A stretch of DNA of 64,000 nucleotides from Bettongia penicillata ogilbyi (Eukaryota; Chordata; Mammalia; Diprotodontia; Potoroidae), in NCBI GenBank assembly GCA_023548195.1, contig JAJHZJ010000028.1, forward strand, positions 2,367,001 to 2,431,000, in the 5' to 3' direction. Shown here piece after piece: positions 23,229 to 33,690 of the stretch. Below the pieces are notes generated by a model. It was not told the DNA's origin and ran no database searches. It saw only the letters and a program-made list of their open reading frames with translations. Both the position numbers and the translations under genes were made by a program. Each line of letters opens with the position of its first letter. Positions within the stretch are counted from its first letter, which is position 1.

Positions 23229-23685
23229 TATAATGCCAGTGCAATACCTCAGCAGCCACTGTGGATATATAAATGCTTATTTCTAGGGCAAATTCAGGAA
23301 ATATAAACTCTCTTCCTCAAAAATGAAACCAAAACATTTATTCAAACACCAGAAAGCCAAATTCATCAAAGTAACAAATAAACGTATATACATTGTCAAC
23401 GAAGGGAGCAGGGCTCTCTCTAAGCCTTTTTTCCATCAGCTCTCCCCACAAATGAGCTCCCTTACGCAAAATTACTCCCTCTCTCACTCACGGTAGCTGC
23501 TCTGGCGGCTCTCTCTTTCAGCTCTGCCTCACTCTCTGCTGTACCCTTCCTGCTCCACCCATTGAGCAAGCTCCTCCCACCGGTTGTTCCATGGGCCTCA
23601 AGCTGTGGGCTAGGATAGAGCTCAAAGCAAGTCACATGGGCCTATTAAGGGGCAGGGAAGATCTTCAGATTTCCTTACCATTAAA
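23229..23685 (-). mobile_element. Solo LTR, family A, copy 2
   Basis: The reverse complement matches 1482-1891 along its length, including TAATGGTAAGGAAATCTGAA at the start and the shared AATAAA region (TTTATT at 23337-23342 on the plus strand). A perfect 5-base duplication CTAAA flanks it at 23224-23228 and 23686-23690, as expected for an ERV-type integration. Ends read TTTAATGG...GGCATTATA, close to TG...CA with point changes. No internal genes remain, so it is a recombined solo LTR. Confidence 0.75.
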
Positions 23686-23689
23686 CTAA

Positions 23690-23790
23690 ATTGTAAGTTT
23701 ATTGAGGATGGGGATGCAGGTTTATATGAGTTTTTTCATCTTAGTATACCTAGCATTTAACACAATTAGGGTGTACCTACTAGATGCACA
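23690..23790 (+). repeat. L2 3' tail fragment
   Basis: ATTGTAAGTTTATTGAGGAT, then TCTTAGTATACCTAGC and TACTAGATGCACATAGG. Confidence 0.65.
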
Positions 23791-23994
23791 TAGGTAGTAC
23801 CCACGGCATGTTTTGAGAGTGAGATAGAACTGAATAATGTTCATCAGAAGACATTTAGGACTCTGGTAACAGTTTGGAGGCAGGCTAATTGATTATTAGC
23901 TACAAGTGTTGGAGCTAGCAGTAACTGACCATGTTTAATGATAAAGTCTCTATTTATTGAATCTCAAAATGAAAGGAATTATCCTTCTCATTTG

Positions 23995-24115
23995 ACCAGG
24001 ACTTGTAAATCCCACCTACATACCCAATAACTGGTCATATATTCTTTGCTTAAAGGGTTCAAACTCATTGATAGGGAACCTACTCTCTCCCCATGGAAGC
24101 CTATTACGCTTAGAC
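23995..24115 (-). repeat. CR1/L3 LINE 3' part, minus, first block
   Basis: Plus strand reads as reverse CR1: CTGGTCATATATTCTTTGC, GATAGGGAACCTACTCTC, GGAAGCCTATTACGC. It continues at 24665 after inserted repeats. Confidence 0.6.
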
Positions 24116-24220
24116 TCAGAAAGACCTAAATTCAAGCCTCCCCACACACCCCCAACACATGTGTGACCCTAGGCAAATCATTTCACCTCTAAGTACTCTA
24201 GTCAAGTTTCTAAATATAGG
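24116..24220 (+). repeat. MIR/CORE-SINE fragment
   Basis: AGACTCAGAAAGACCTAAAT, ATGTGTGACCCTAGGCAAAT and CATTTCACCTCTAAG show the SINE head and core. It lies between two blocks of the same CR1 copy. Confidence 0.7.
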
Positions 24221-24224
24221 TTTT

Positions 24225-24545
24225 AATCTGGTATACATGAACCTGGTTGTTTGTTGTCTTTGTGTGTGTGTGTATAATTTGTTTATTATGTAATTTTTAT
24301 ATTATAATATATAATATAATTTACATTATATCATGTTATGTTATTATTTAATTTTATCTAATATTATCTATTTATATAAATTTATATATTTTAATATATT
24401 GATAAGGGTATTTTAGAATTGTTTTCCTTTATAACCCTATTTTATTTTACATATTTAAAAGCTGTTCTGAGAAAGTGTCCATAGACTTCACCTGAATGCC
24501 AAAGAAGGCTCTTGACACAAAAAAAAAAAAAATTCAGGACCCCAG
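24225..24545 (-). repeat. DNA-transposon-like ancient repeat, minus, with AT-rich middle
   Basis: TTCTGAGAAAGTGTCCATAG, ACTTCACCTGAATGCCAAAG and GGCTCTTGACACAAAAAAA are the reverse of the repeat at 43520-43725. The TATA-rich middle (24280-24405) is low complexity. A 14-A run lies near 24520. Confidence 0.5.
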
Positions 24546-24664
24546 TCTAAGACTATAATTTCCAGAACAAGTGTATTGATATTCCTTGATAAGAGTTCCT
24601 TGGGTGCTTACTTAGGAACCCACAAGTCAAACACAAGAAATTTTTTCATTGTATCAGCTTAAAA

Positions 24665-24975
24665 TTACCTCTTCCCAATTTCCATCATTGCCTCTGGGGC
24701 CAAATAGATCAAATCTAATCCTCCTCCCATGTTCACCTTTTGAATAATTGAAGAATGGAATCTTATTCCCCCTATGCACCCCCAAATCTTCCCTTTTATA
24801 GGCTAAATACCTACAGGTCTTCAAGGTTCTTCTCATGTTGCATGAACCTGAGGCTCTTCAGTTTATCAGCACCCTTCCTCAGATGTGACACCCAGAACTT
24901 CACACAGCGTTCTAGGTATGCTCCAGCCAGAACAGAGTAAAGCAGGACTCTGCCCTCCTTAGGTTTGATATGACC
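24665..24975 (-). repeat. CR1/L3 LINE, minus, second block
   Basis: Reverse CR1 order: CAAATCTAATCCTCCTCCC, TATAGGCTAAATACCTACAG, CTCTTCAGTTTATCAGC, GACACCCAGAACTTCACACA and CCAGAACAGAGTAAAGCAGG. Confidence 0.8.
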
Positions 24976-25385
24976 GAAGAGCTCCATGTTATTCTAAAAG
25001 TTTAGCTGCCCAAGTGACCAAAAACTGATAAGAAAAGAAATCAGCACCCTGTTTGATAAATTAAGTGCCCAGGAAGTGAAGGGTGAAAGGAATCTTGCAT
25101 CGAGGAGGAAGAGGAGGAGGAGGAGCAACAGAAAATCTTTATGGAGACAAGACAGTTAGATGCGTCCTTCCAGCACCCAGCTGCAGATCCTGTGGATCAG
25201 AAACAGATGTCACTGTTGGTGAAAGACTCGGAACAAAGCCTACCCCAAATCCCCTTAGATATAAAATCTCTAATTGTAATCTAATCTTTTCCTATAGATT
25301 TTGCATTTTTGCCTTCACAAAATAGAATCATCTTCATCTCACACTGGAATTACTTCAAGTAGTCTTATAGATCCAGAAATTCAGT
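24976..25385. other. Unassigned DNA with short (GAG)n
   Basis: A GAGGAAGAGGAGGAGGAGGA run lies near 25100-25126. The overlapping 80-residue open frame has no homology signal. Confidence 0.45.
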
Positions 25386-25915
25386 TCAGTTCAACAAGTA
25401 CTAGTTTCTAGTACGTGCTAGACACCGAGACCTTCTACTGAGGGAATACAACATGGACACAGATGCAGGAATAAAAGACAAGAAGTCAAGGAGGGAGAGA
25501 GAGGGCATAAGCAACTAGTGGCCCCAAAATTGAACCCTGAAGGAAAACTAAGGACTAAGAATCAGAAGAGAGGAGAAAGTGCATTCCAGGCAGGCAGCAC
25601 AGCCTACACATAGGTATGGAGGTAGGAGATGGAATTCTTAGTTCAGGGAATTACAGGGAGGCAAAGTAAGCCTGAATAGAGACTCAAGATGGAAAGTAAG
25701 GAAATAAATCCCAAGGTATTGGTTGGAACCAAGCTTGAAGGGCTTTCTATGCCGAACAGAGGCATTTGTACTTGATCCTAGATACAATTCTTAAGCAGAA
25801 AAGTGGCATGGTCAGACCTGTTCTTTAAAAAGATGATTTTGGCAACTGCAGATAAATTAGATCAGAAAAGAGAGAAACTGGAATGAGCTGTCAAGTACAG
25901 TCAAGATGGCTACTT
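25386..25915 (-). repeat. L2-type LINE fragment, minus
   Basis: Reversed tail and ORF2: GAAAGTGCATTCCAGGCAGG, AAGGGCTTTCTATGCCGAAC, AGTGGCATGGTCAGACCTG, ATGATTTTGGCAACTGCAG. Confidence 0.75.
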
Positions 25916-25919
25916 GCAG

Positions 25920-26585
25920 TTTTTACATCATAGCATTCAGTGACGGGAGAGTGTAAAAAGAGCAAAATATTTGCATCTGAGGTTTACTTCTAAAATGCCT
26001 AAAATATTCACTGACTGAAGAAGAGCCTCTGTAGGCACTTTGCTCCGTTCAGTTATTGCAACTCACCTATGGAGCGACGATAAGTGTCTCTTTTCTTCTT
26101 GTGCCCTGCATTTTCCTTGTATTGTTTTGTTCAGGTAGTTTCTATTCTAGGGGAATGCCTGACTGACTTGGTTCTCAGGCTTTTTTCAGGGCTGTCAACA
26201 GCAGTCTTCTTGGAAATGTTAGTTCCAGAAAGTCATTCTTGTGGCAGTTCTGTAACGTCCCCACCGATGCCATTTGGTGCTGATGAGCAGCTTGTGCCTT
26301 TTGGGATGCCTTTGGCTTGTGAGCTAAGTCACAGAGGCCAACAGCTCTAGAAAGAGCTGTGCAATGTGGGAGAGGCCGGAGTGACAACTGATTGCAAACT
26401 GACAGTGGACATTGAGGAGATCTCATCAGAGACAGCGCTGAAATTGAGAATGAGCTGATGCTGGCAGGTAAAGTTGAGGTCAACAAAGAGGAGAGAGATG
26501 ACAATATAGGGAGGGAGGAAATAAGGTCAAATAAAAGAACTTTTGTTTGGAATCGATGGAAAGATGATAATTGACAACAGCAGAA
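25920..26585. other. Unassigned DNA
   Basis: No repeat is firmly recognised. Opposite-strand open frames at 26084-26504 overlap and show no family features. The right end may already be 5' CR1 sequence. Confidence 0.4.
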
Positions 26586-26886
26586 AGAAGGTAGAGCTGC
26601 TCTACTCTTCTTTATTTCCTCTGCAAAGAAGAATGACCTTTACCCTGGAAATAATGGAGCAAAGATGACTAACAGACAGTTGATACGCAAGACAAGGAAG
26701 GAGGTAGCAAGGGAGCACCTGGCTGCTCTCACTGGCTTCAGATCACCCGTCTCAGGTGAATGCCAATCTTTGATACCAAAATAACTGTGATTATTCCATA
26801 AGATGTAATTGCTAAGCCATTGTCAGTGATACTTGAAACGCCATGGAAAACAGAGGAGTGACCCCCCCCCCAAAAAAAATGGAGGA

Positions 26887-27015
26887 GGCAGCTAGGTGGC
26901 ACAATGGTTTGAGCACTGGAGTCAGGAGGAACTGAGTTCAAATCTGTCCTCAGATACTTACTAGCTGTGTGACTCTGGGCAAGTGATTTAACCCTGATTG
27001 CTTTCCCCCACAAAA
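26887..27015 (+). repeat. CORE-SINE inside L3, first
   Basis: Head AGGCAGCTAGGTGGCACAAT, box GAACTGAGTTCAAATCTG, core CTAGCTGTGTGACTCTGGGC. Truncated after TTTAACCCTGATTGC. A C9/A8 run precedes it. Confidence 0.88.
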
Positions 27016-27027
27016 CAGTTGGGGGGT

Positions 27028-27183
27028 AGGCAGTGAGGTGTGGTACAATGGATAGAGCACTGGTCCTAGAGTCTGGAGGACTTGAGTTCAAATTCAGCCT
27101 CAGATAATTACTTGACATTTACTAGCTGTGTTACCCCTGGGCAAGTCACTTAACCCCTGATTGCCTCATTAGAAGAAACAAAA
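27028..27183 (+). repeat. CORE-SINE inside L3, second, tandem to the first
   Basis: Head AGGCAGTGAGGTGTGGTAC, GACTTGAGTTCAAATTCAGC, CTAGCTGTGTTACCCCTGGG. Same orientation as the neighbour, 12 bases apart. Confidence 0.88.
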
Positions 27184-27700
27184 ACTATAACTCAGCAAGT
27201 TTGATTTCCTGGGCACTTTTGAGAATAGGTTATTAAAGAGATAGTTGGCAAACATACAGCTGGGGAAGCAGTTATTACAAATAGCCAACATGGCTCCATT
27301 AAGAATAGGTCATGCCAGGCCAACATCATAATTTTCTGACAATATACTAAACTATTAGATTAGAGAGATACTATGGATGCAGTTTACCTAGATTTTACCA
27401 AAGGTTTTAAAAGAGTGTCGCATACTATCCTTGAGAAAAAGCTGTATTGGACAAAAATACAATCAGATTCAGATCTGGTTGGATAATTGCACTCAGAAGT
27501 GTGTTTCTTAATGGTTAAATGTCAGCGTGCAAGGCGTTTGCCAGTGGAGGAGCCAAAAATGTATGCTCAGCCCTATGCTGTTTAAAATTTTTATCAATGA
27601 TTTGATTCAAGGTACAGATGTCATGCTCATCAGATTTGGAGATGGCACCAAGCTGAGAGGTAAATGACAAAACCAGGAACCAAGAGGATCTTGACAGTCA

Positions 27701-27904
27701 TAGGGACAGGGAACCTGCAATCTCAAAGCTACACGTGGCCCTCTAGGTCCTCAAATGTGGCCCTGTGACAGAATCCAAACTTCACAGAACAAATTCCCTT
27801 AATAAAAGAATTTATACTATAAGATTTAAACTCAGTCAAAAGGCTGCACCTGAGGACCTAGAAAGCCATATGTGGCCTTGAGGCTGCAGGTTCCCCACCC
27901 CTAA
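27701..27904. mobile_element. Palindromic fold-back DNA element, copy 1
   Basis: The left half (GGGAACCTGCAATCTCAAAG, GTGGCCCTCTAGGTCCTCAA) is the inverted complement of the right half (GAGGACCTAGAAAGCC, TGTGGCCTTGAGGCTGCAGG), around a centre near 27790. Ends TAGGG.../...CCCTA. It splits the L3 element. It is likely a non-autonomous hAT-type element; the 8-base target duplication is not clear. Confidence 0.75.
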
Positions 27905-28631
27905 CTAAATGAAATTTAGTAAGGATTATGGTAAAATCTTGCACTTGGGCACATGCAAAAAAAGATCAATGATAGCAGTTATTCTGAAAAAGATCTGGAG
28001 AATTTAACAGACCATGTCAAGCTTAGTATGTATTAGCATTGTGATAATATAGCAGTGAAAAAAAGGTAATGCAATCATGGGCAGTATTAATACAGGCATA
28101 ACTTTTAGGAATAGATCTCACTGTATTCTGCCCTTGTCAAACCTCATATGGAACATTGTGTTCATTTCTAGACATCATGATTTAAGAAAAACATTAGTAA
28201 ACTGGAGAGCGGCCAGAGGGAGAGCAACCAGGATGATGAAGGACCTTGGGTCTGTATCTCATAAATGAAGCAGTTACCTTTAGCCTGAAGAAGAGAAAGC
28301 TTAGGGGAAATGTGTTAATTGTCTTCTGTATTTGAAGGTCTGTTCTGTGGAGAAGAGACTAAATTTGTTCTGTTTGGCCCCAGAACCAGGATCAAAGAAA
28401 GGTACAGAAAGTCAGCTCAATGCCAGGACAGACTTCCTGACAATTAGAACAATCCAGAAATAAGACGGGCCCCCTTGAGAAGTGATGCCCCCCAACACCC
28501 GTCCGTGGAAGTTCCCAAGCTGAGGCTAAGGACACTCGTCAGCTAGGTGGAGGTGGCTTTCGTATATGGATTAGACTAGAAGCTGCTGAGGGGTTTTCTA
28601 GATCTCAAATTCTATGAGGAAAAACACATGA

Positions 28632-28790
28632 CTCTTCAGCAGGTAGTTTATTTATTATGGGCTCATGTCACTCCTAGTGCTGGATGCTGGGGATACAGGG
28701 ACACTCAAGAGTCCCTGCTTGTATTATGGGCTTATATTATGTCTAGGGAACCAACATGTAGACATACAAGTAAATGCAAAATTTTTTATA
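28632..28790 (-). repeat. L2 3' tail, minus
   Basis: GGTAGTTTATTTATTATGGG, GCTGGATGCTGGGGATACAG and CCAACATGTAGACATACAAG. Confidence 0.65.
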
Positions 28791-28832
28791 TCTACTTAGA
28801 GGTAGATACAAGGTAATTGGTGAGAATGAGAA

Positions 28833-29035
28833 GAGGCACTAGCAACTGGGGAGACCTGAGTTCAAATCCAGCCTCAGATACTAGCTGTGTGATCCTGGGC
28901 AAGTCACTTAATCCTGTTTGCCTCCATTTCCTTATCTGTGGAATGAGCTTTAGAAGGAAATGACAAACCACTCCAATATTTTTGCCAAGAATACCACAGA
29001 CCACAAGCAGTCAGACATACTAAAACAATGAACAA
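28833..29035 (+). repeat. CORE-SINE, full 3' tail
   Basis: GAGACCTGAGTTCAAATCCA, core CTAGCTGTGTGATCCTGGGC, then the marsupial 3' unit GAAGGAAATGACAAACCACT and TTTTTGCCAAGAATACC, ending near AACAATGAACAACC. Confidence 0.9.
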
Positions 29036-29084
29036 CCACACCCTTAAAATATGAAGGTAATGGTGAAATGAAGCTAACACCACA

Positions 29085-29300
29085 TGCTTGTGTAGCACTT
29101 AGTACTTTTTGTAAGATCCAAGAGGCTCTTTAGAGGTCATCTAGTTCTACATTTTCACTTTATATGTGAGGAAACTGAGGCCCAGAGAGGTTAGGTAAAT
29201 TACCCACGGTTCCACAGGTCTTAAGTGGCAGAGTTGGGACTGGAAGCTAGAAGCCAGATCCCAGCTACAGTTCTTTCCCACCATACATACACTGCCACCT
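29085..29300 (-). repeat. MIR/THER1-type SINE, minus
   Basis: TAGAGGTCATCTAGTTCTAC, GTGAGGAAACTGAGGCCCAG, and the box and head in reverse (TTCTTTCCCACCATACATAC). Confidence 0.8.
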
Positions 29301-29304
29301 CCTT

Positions 29305-29420
29305 TTCATTTATTCAGTAGACATTTCTCAAGTGTTCATTCTATGAAAAACCCTATGCCAGGTGCTGAAAGAAGTAAAAACATAAAAAGTTGACCAGTTC
29401 CATGCCCACTCAGAAATTCA
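29305..29420 (-). repeat. L2 3' tail, minus
   Basis: CATTTATTCAGTAGACATTT, CCTATGCCAGGTGCTGAAAG. Confidence 0.65.
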
Positions 29421-29879
29421 AATCAAGGGGCAGCTAAATGGTCAAGTACAAAGGTCACACCTAGCACTGCAGAGGTAAAGTGAGGAGGGAGGACTTCAGG
29501 AGAAAGAAAGGAGCATTTTCCCAGTGAGATAGGAAACACATACACACATGCTCACATGTCCCAAGTATGGCTGCAGCCTTATACAAACCCTTTCTGGTAT
29601 ATGTGAAACTATCCTCATATAACACCACTAATGCAGATTGCAAGAAGGCAAGGAGGTAAGCGTAAAGAAGTCAGATAAGATTCTTAATGTAGTGAGACAC
29701 ATCTGGGATGGTTTGGGGTCCCCATCAACACGTGCAGTCATTCTTGTAAGCATTCTTATCTTTGGGGTAAGGCAACTAGGAGAATGAGGAGGAACTCTGT
29801 CCTCTTCCTGGCTTCCCTCTCCCATGTGTCTTGTCTACCTATGCCCCAGTTGGCACACCATCCCAGAGTCCAAACACAT
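29421..29879. other. Unassigned DNA
   Basis: No gene or named repeat. Two short minus-strand open frames lack homology. Confidence 0.4.
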
Positions 29880-29965
29880 ATGGCACCATCATACCAAAAA
29901 TAAGCTAGAATTAGAACCCAGGCATTCAGACTCCAGTGTTCTTTCCATTATACTACACTGCTAGA
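29880..29965 (-). repeat. MIR fragment, minus
   Basis: AATTAGAACCCAGGCATTCA, CTCCAGTGTTCTTTCCATTA. Confidence 0.7.
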
Positions 29966-30242
29966 GGGAAAATTGCTTAGAAAAATAGGGGAAAATGCTC
30001 TTTTCTACTTTTAAGTTTAAGATATTTAGGGGAGAAAAAAAGGCATATACATATGGACTATTGTATATAAACATATCTAGTTGAAGTAAATCTAGTATTC
30101 AGAATTTCAAATTTACAAAGTTGATAAAGGACCCAATTTATTTTACGTATAACATTCAAGACCCCTCCCATAGTGGAAAAGTTGGAGGCATGTCATAGCT
30201 CAGCATCTACTCAAAACCAGAGTTTATAAACTTCCCCTCCCT

Positions 30243-30470
30243 CTGTTGTTCAGTCACGTTTAACTCTTCATGACTCTGTGAACCAACTGTCCATGGGGTT
30301 TTCTGGGCAAAGGCACTAGAATGGTTTGCCATTTCCTTCTCCAGTTTTTTGCAGGCGGGGGTTAAATGACTTGTCCAAGATCACATAGCTAGTTCATGTC
30401 TGTAGTCAAATTTGAACTCTAGTCTCCAGGCCCAGCACTCTATCCACTGCACCACCTACCTGCCTCTTCC
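30243..30470 (-). repeat. CORE-SINE, full, minus
   Basis: Reverse of the marsupial SINE from tail (TTGTTCAGTCACGTTTAAC, GGTTTGCCATTTCCTTCTCC) to head (CACTCTATCCACTGCACCAC). Confidence 0.92.
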
Positions 30471-30494
30471 TCCCTCATGAGGCTAATCAAAGGA

Positions 30495-30588
30495 CTTCTT
30501 GTGGTTCAGTCATTTCTGACTCTTTGTGACCCCATTTGGGGTTTTCTTGGCAAAGATACTAGAGTGGCTTGCCATTTCCTTCTCCAAA
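30495..30588 (-). repeat. CORE-SINE 3' fragment, minus
   Basis: GTTCAGTCATTTCTGACTC, GACCCCATTTGGGGTTTTCT and TTGCCATTTCCTTCTCC. Only the 3' unit is present. Confidence 0.9.
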
Positions 30589-30837
30589 TCAAAGGACACA
30601 TTTGTTCAAAGAAAAGATAGTCATCAAACAGCACAGCAAAATAAGTGACCAGAAAGACCCCTCTCATGCCACCAGAGTACTCTCTTACACTACAAGTCAG
30701 AAAAGATACATGTACAGGAAATGCCTGCGTCAAGTATATGTGCCTAGCCAGAACAACTCTGTTCCTCAGATGGCATCCATGCTGACTTGCCCTTTTGCTT
30801 CCAGCACAGCTACTTGCTTCCCTCAAAAGTCACAGAT

Positions 30838-31030
30838 ATCATATGATCATAAGTGTAGAGTTGGAAGAGACCTCAGAAGTCATTAAGTCTGACCTCCTCA
30901 TTTTATAGATCAAGAATATGAAGAGAGGTGAACTCATTTGTGCAAAATCACACAACTAATACAAGTCAATATTTGAACTTAGGACTTCTGACTCCAAAGG
31001 CAATGATCCTTCCATGATACCACCCTGCCT
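30838..31030 (-). repeat. MIR/THER1-type SINE, minus
   Basis: AGAGTTGGAAGAGACCTCAG, CTCCTCATTTTATAGATC, CACACAACTAATACAAGTC, CTTCTGACTCCAAAGGC. Confidence 0.82.
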
Positions 31031-31364
31031 TTCAAATCGCAGGAAATTCAACCAGACTGTACTGCCTCTCAATACTGAAAGAATAAAAATGATGGAACTT
31101 TTTCCAAAAAGGCAACAAAACACAGACAGCAGCAGCTTCCAACCTACCTACATACCTATTTTTCATCTCTATAACACATTTATGAGCTTGACCTATGCAT
31201 AGATTGGAAGTATCCTTGATGAAAATATAAAAAAGCATCAAGCCCTCTTGAACAATTTTCTATAGCAGACAACATCTTCACAGTCATATACTGAGACTGA
31301 GAGTTCTAAAGAATACAATATGTCTATTTTTAATGTCAATTTTAACAAAACATTTAATTATCAG

Positions 31365-31480
31365 ACAGCAGGTGCTTATGAAGCACCTGTTACGTTCGGG
31401 GCCATGTTCTAAGCATTGGAAATACAAAAAAGGCAGGTAAAGGGGCAGCAAGCTTCTCACAGTGTAATGGAGAAGAAAAT
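31365..31480 (-). repeat. L2 3' tail, minus
   Basis: CAGGTGCTTATGAAGCACCT, GCATTGGAAATACAAAAAAG, CACAGTGTAATGGAGAAG. Confidence 0.65.
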
Positions 31481-33014
31481 GTCATTTTAAAGACTCCTCA
31501 AATCAAGTGTCTGTCTGTATCTGCTTGTATAACCAAGCTGCAAGCTACTTGCCCCTGTTAAGCTGTAGCTTCAATTTCTAAGGATTTCCAGTCTTAGCTC
31601 ATGGCCTCAGAAGGGTGTTTCAGCTGTTTTAAATTGCAGAACCCAGCCAACTACCTAGGGAAGCCATTGGACATTTAAGTCAATCCTTTGAACTATTATT
31701 TCTCTACTAATTCTCTAAACTCATTGGCATCATGGTCAAAAATTTGCTATCATACCACTTGGATGCTAGTCCGTGTCCCTGAAAGTTATTCCAGAAACCA
31801 TCATACCCCTACTCACTAGGCTAAGCTGGAAGGGTTGTAAACATTAGCATTTCTATACTCTGTCCCTACCCAAACAATCAAATCACTGTATCCCCAGTGA
31901 ACCTAAGCTAAAGCCTTGAATTTCAGACTCAAGAAATAATTCATATATATGTTGAAGTCAAGACCTATTCAACATAGTACATGTCCAAATTAAATTAAAC
32001 CAATGGGTTTAAGTGTAGAGTCACAGTTCCCATATATAGGATACCCTAGCCTAGTAGTAGTAGAGCAGAGAAGAGGAAATGCAGCATCCAGGAAATTCTG
32101 GACTTAGTTAAGTACTGGAAAGCTCAGAAAGTATTGCAAAACATTCCCAGCAGACCTAGCATTTCCCAAAAACTACATAGCATTGAACTGGCTATCATCT
32201 TACCCTCTTGCTAACCCAAGGTCTCCAACTCATTTTATTAAGGAGATTTTTTTCCCCTTTGGGAATACATCTCTGATTATGAAATGAAAATCAATAAGGA
32301 AAATATGGTTCACTTTACAGAAATGTCATTTGGCAGCAAATTTGCTGTGGAATGTGTCTATTTCATCAAGCTGAGAGTGGGTGTGTATATTATAGTTTAT
32401 ATTTCAGATCACCTGTGCTGACCTCATGATTTCATGAAAAGAATCACTTTGAGAAAATGCCAAGGTTGGGAATAGAAAAACTGAAGACTTGAATTTTTTT
32501 CCTCTCCTTTAATACTTTGCTTAGGCCCTCTCTATTTTCCCACCACACTCCCTAGAGGGTATTTCACCTGTATGTTAACATTCTAACTGCGTTGACCTCT
32601 TGTTATGGTAACAGATGGTTCAAGTGCTTTTATTATCCAATTTGGGATTTAACAAACTGCCAACCAATAGTCTCCACCTCCTGGGTTTAATCATTTTTAA
32701 ATGGAAAAAAAAGGCAAAGAGAGAGAAGTGATAAAGACAAAGGCTCAAATTGCCATCAGACCTTTCCCCAATGAAGCTCAGATGAGATTCTTTTCTTGAA
32801 TTGTTCAGATGCTGCCTCCATTTGGTGCAGTTTTGAATTTTAATTGCCTCTCTAATGTGTTTGCCACTTTTAACTTCATGAACTTAGTTTGATTTTTCCC
32901 CACAGAGAGTATGCCGGGGCAGTCTGGTGTAGGAGGAAACCAACCCCAGAGTGGTTTTGACCTCTAACATCCCTGACAGCTCTATGATCTAAGATCCAAC
33001 CCAGCTGGATTGTT
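31481..33014. other. Unique intronic DNA, conserved-looking block 32230-32480
   Basis: No repeat is recognised in about 1.5 kb. The block at 32230-32480 and the one at 32520-32720 have the even, repeat-free texture of conserved noncoding DNA; both are untested. Confidence 0.35.
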
Positions 33015-33019
33015 ATAAT

Positions 33020-33150
33020 CAGTTATAAGCTGTGTGATCCTGGGCAAGTCACTTACCTTACCTAAACCTCATTTTTATCACATGCTGTCATCTTCACAGT
33101 TTGTTGTGAGGAAAATACTTCATAAACTGTAAAGGCTGGTGAACATATGA
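33020..33150 (+). repeat. MIR fragment
   Basis: AAGCTGTGTGATCCTGGGCA, AAACCTCATTTTTATCACA, then TTGTTGTGAGGAAAATAC. Confidence 0.75.
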
Positions 33151-33344
33151 ATCATTGCTCTTGTAAAACAAAATATTCTTTTGTTCATTGGACTCTGGTG
33201 GTGGAAGGAACTTCATCTTTCTGAAGATATATCTTAATGGTATTTTGGCCACATTTCCTCTCCTCCCCCAAACTTCTAAGTCCCATCCACCTAACATCCC
33301 TATTCCAGCTCCTGAGCTGCACAGGTATGTAGAGTCAGAACATT

Positions 33345-33690
33345 CAAAATGAACCTGAGGAAGTTGTGTCTGAACTGGTAACAATGAAGAAAGCAGAGCC
33401 AGGAGAACAGTGTGAATCACACAATAGCAGTATCAATGGAAATCCCACTAGATGGCTGTCAAACTCAGAATAATTGCATTGACCAATCTTGTGATCCTGA
33501 TTCCTCTTTTTAGGAGAGAGATGGTAGACTTTGGCTATAGAATGTTGGGTATGCTGCTTCACTAACCTGTTTGTTGGTTGGTTTTGCTGACAAAACTGCT
33601 TTTTATTTGTTAGAAGGAAAGATTTCTGGGGATGTGGGGGAGTAGGTCAGGAAATGACCTCAATGTGAAAAAGTTTTATTTTATTTTTTA
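33345..33690 (+). repeat. L1 3' end fragment
   Basis: AGCAGAGCCAGGAGAACAGT, CATTGACCAATCTTGTGATC, GGAGAGAGATGGTAGAC and TTGTTGGTTGGTTTTGC follow the marsupial L1 3' region. Confidence 0.6.

Larger units (their letters stand above)
26590..28622 (+). pseudogene. L3/CR1 LINE ORF2 fossil, interrupted by three insertions
   Basis: CR1/L3 ORF2 can be followed for over 1.5 kb of its own sequence. Pre-RT text lies near 26590-26875 (TCTGCAAAGAAGAATGACC, GCAAGGGAGCACCTGGCTG). An RT block near 27380 reads VYLDFTKGF. A PMLFKIFINDL block near 27570 follows, then FGDGTKL near 27645 where the catalytic FADDTKL-type box should be, so the active-site residues are lost. The 3' part has TGGAGAGCGGCCAGAGGGAG, CTGAAGAAGAGAAAGCTTAG and a GGTTTTCTAGATCTCAAATT end. 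Two SINEs (26887-27183) and a palindromic element (27701-27904) interrupt it. Confidence 0.85.

Noticed and set aside
26084..26504. Open frames of 88 and 109 residues on opposite strands
   Set aside because: No domain features and no conserved start context; they probably lie in decayed repeat or unique intron.
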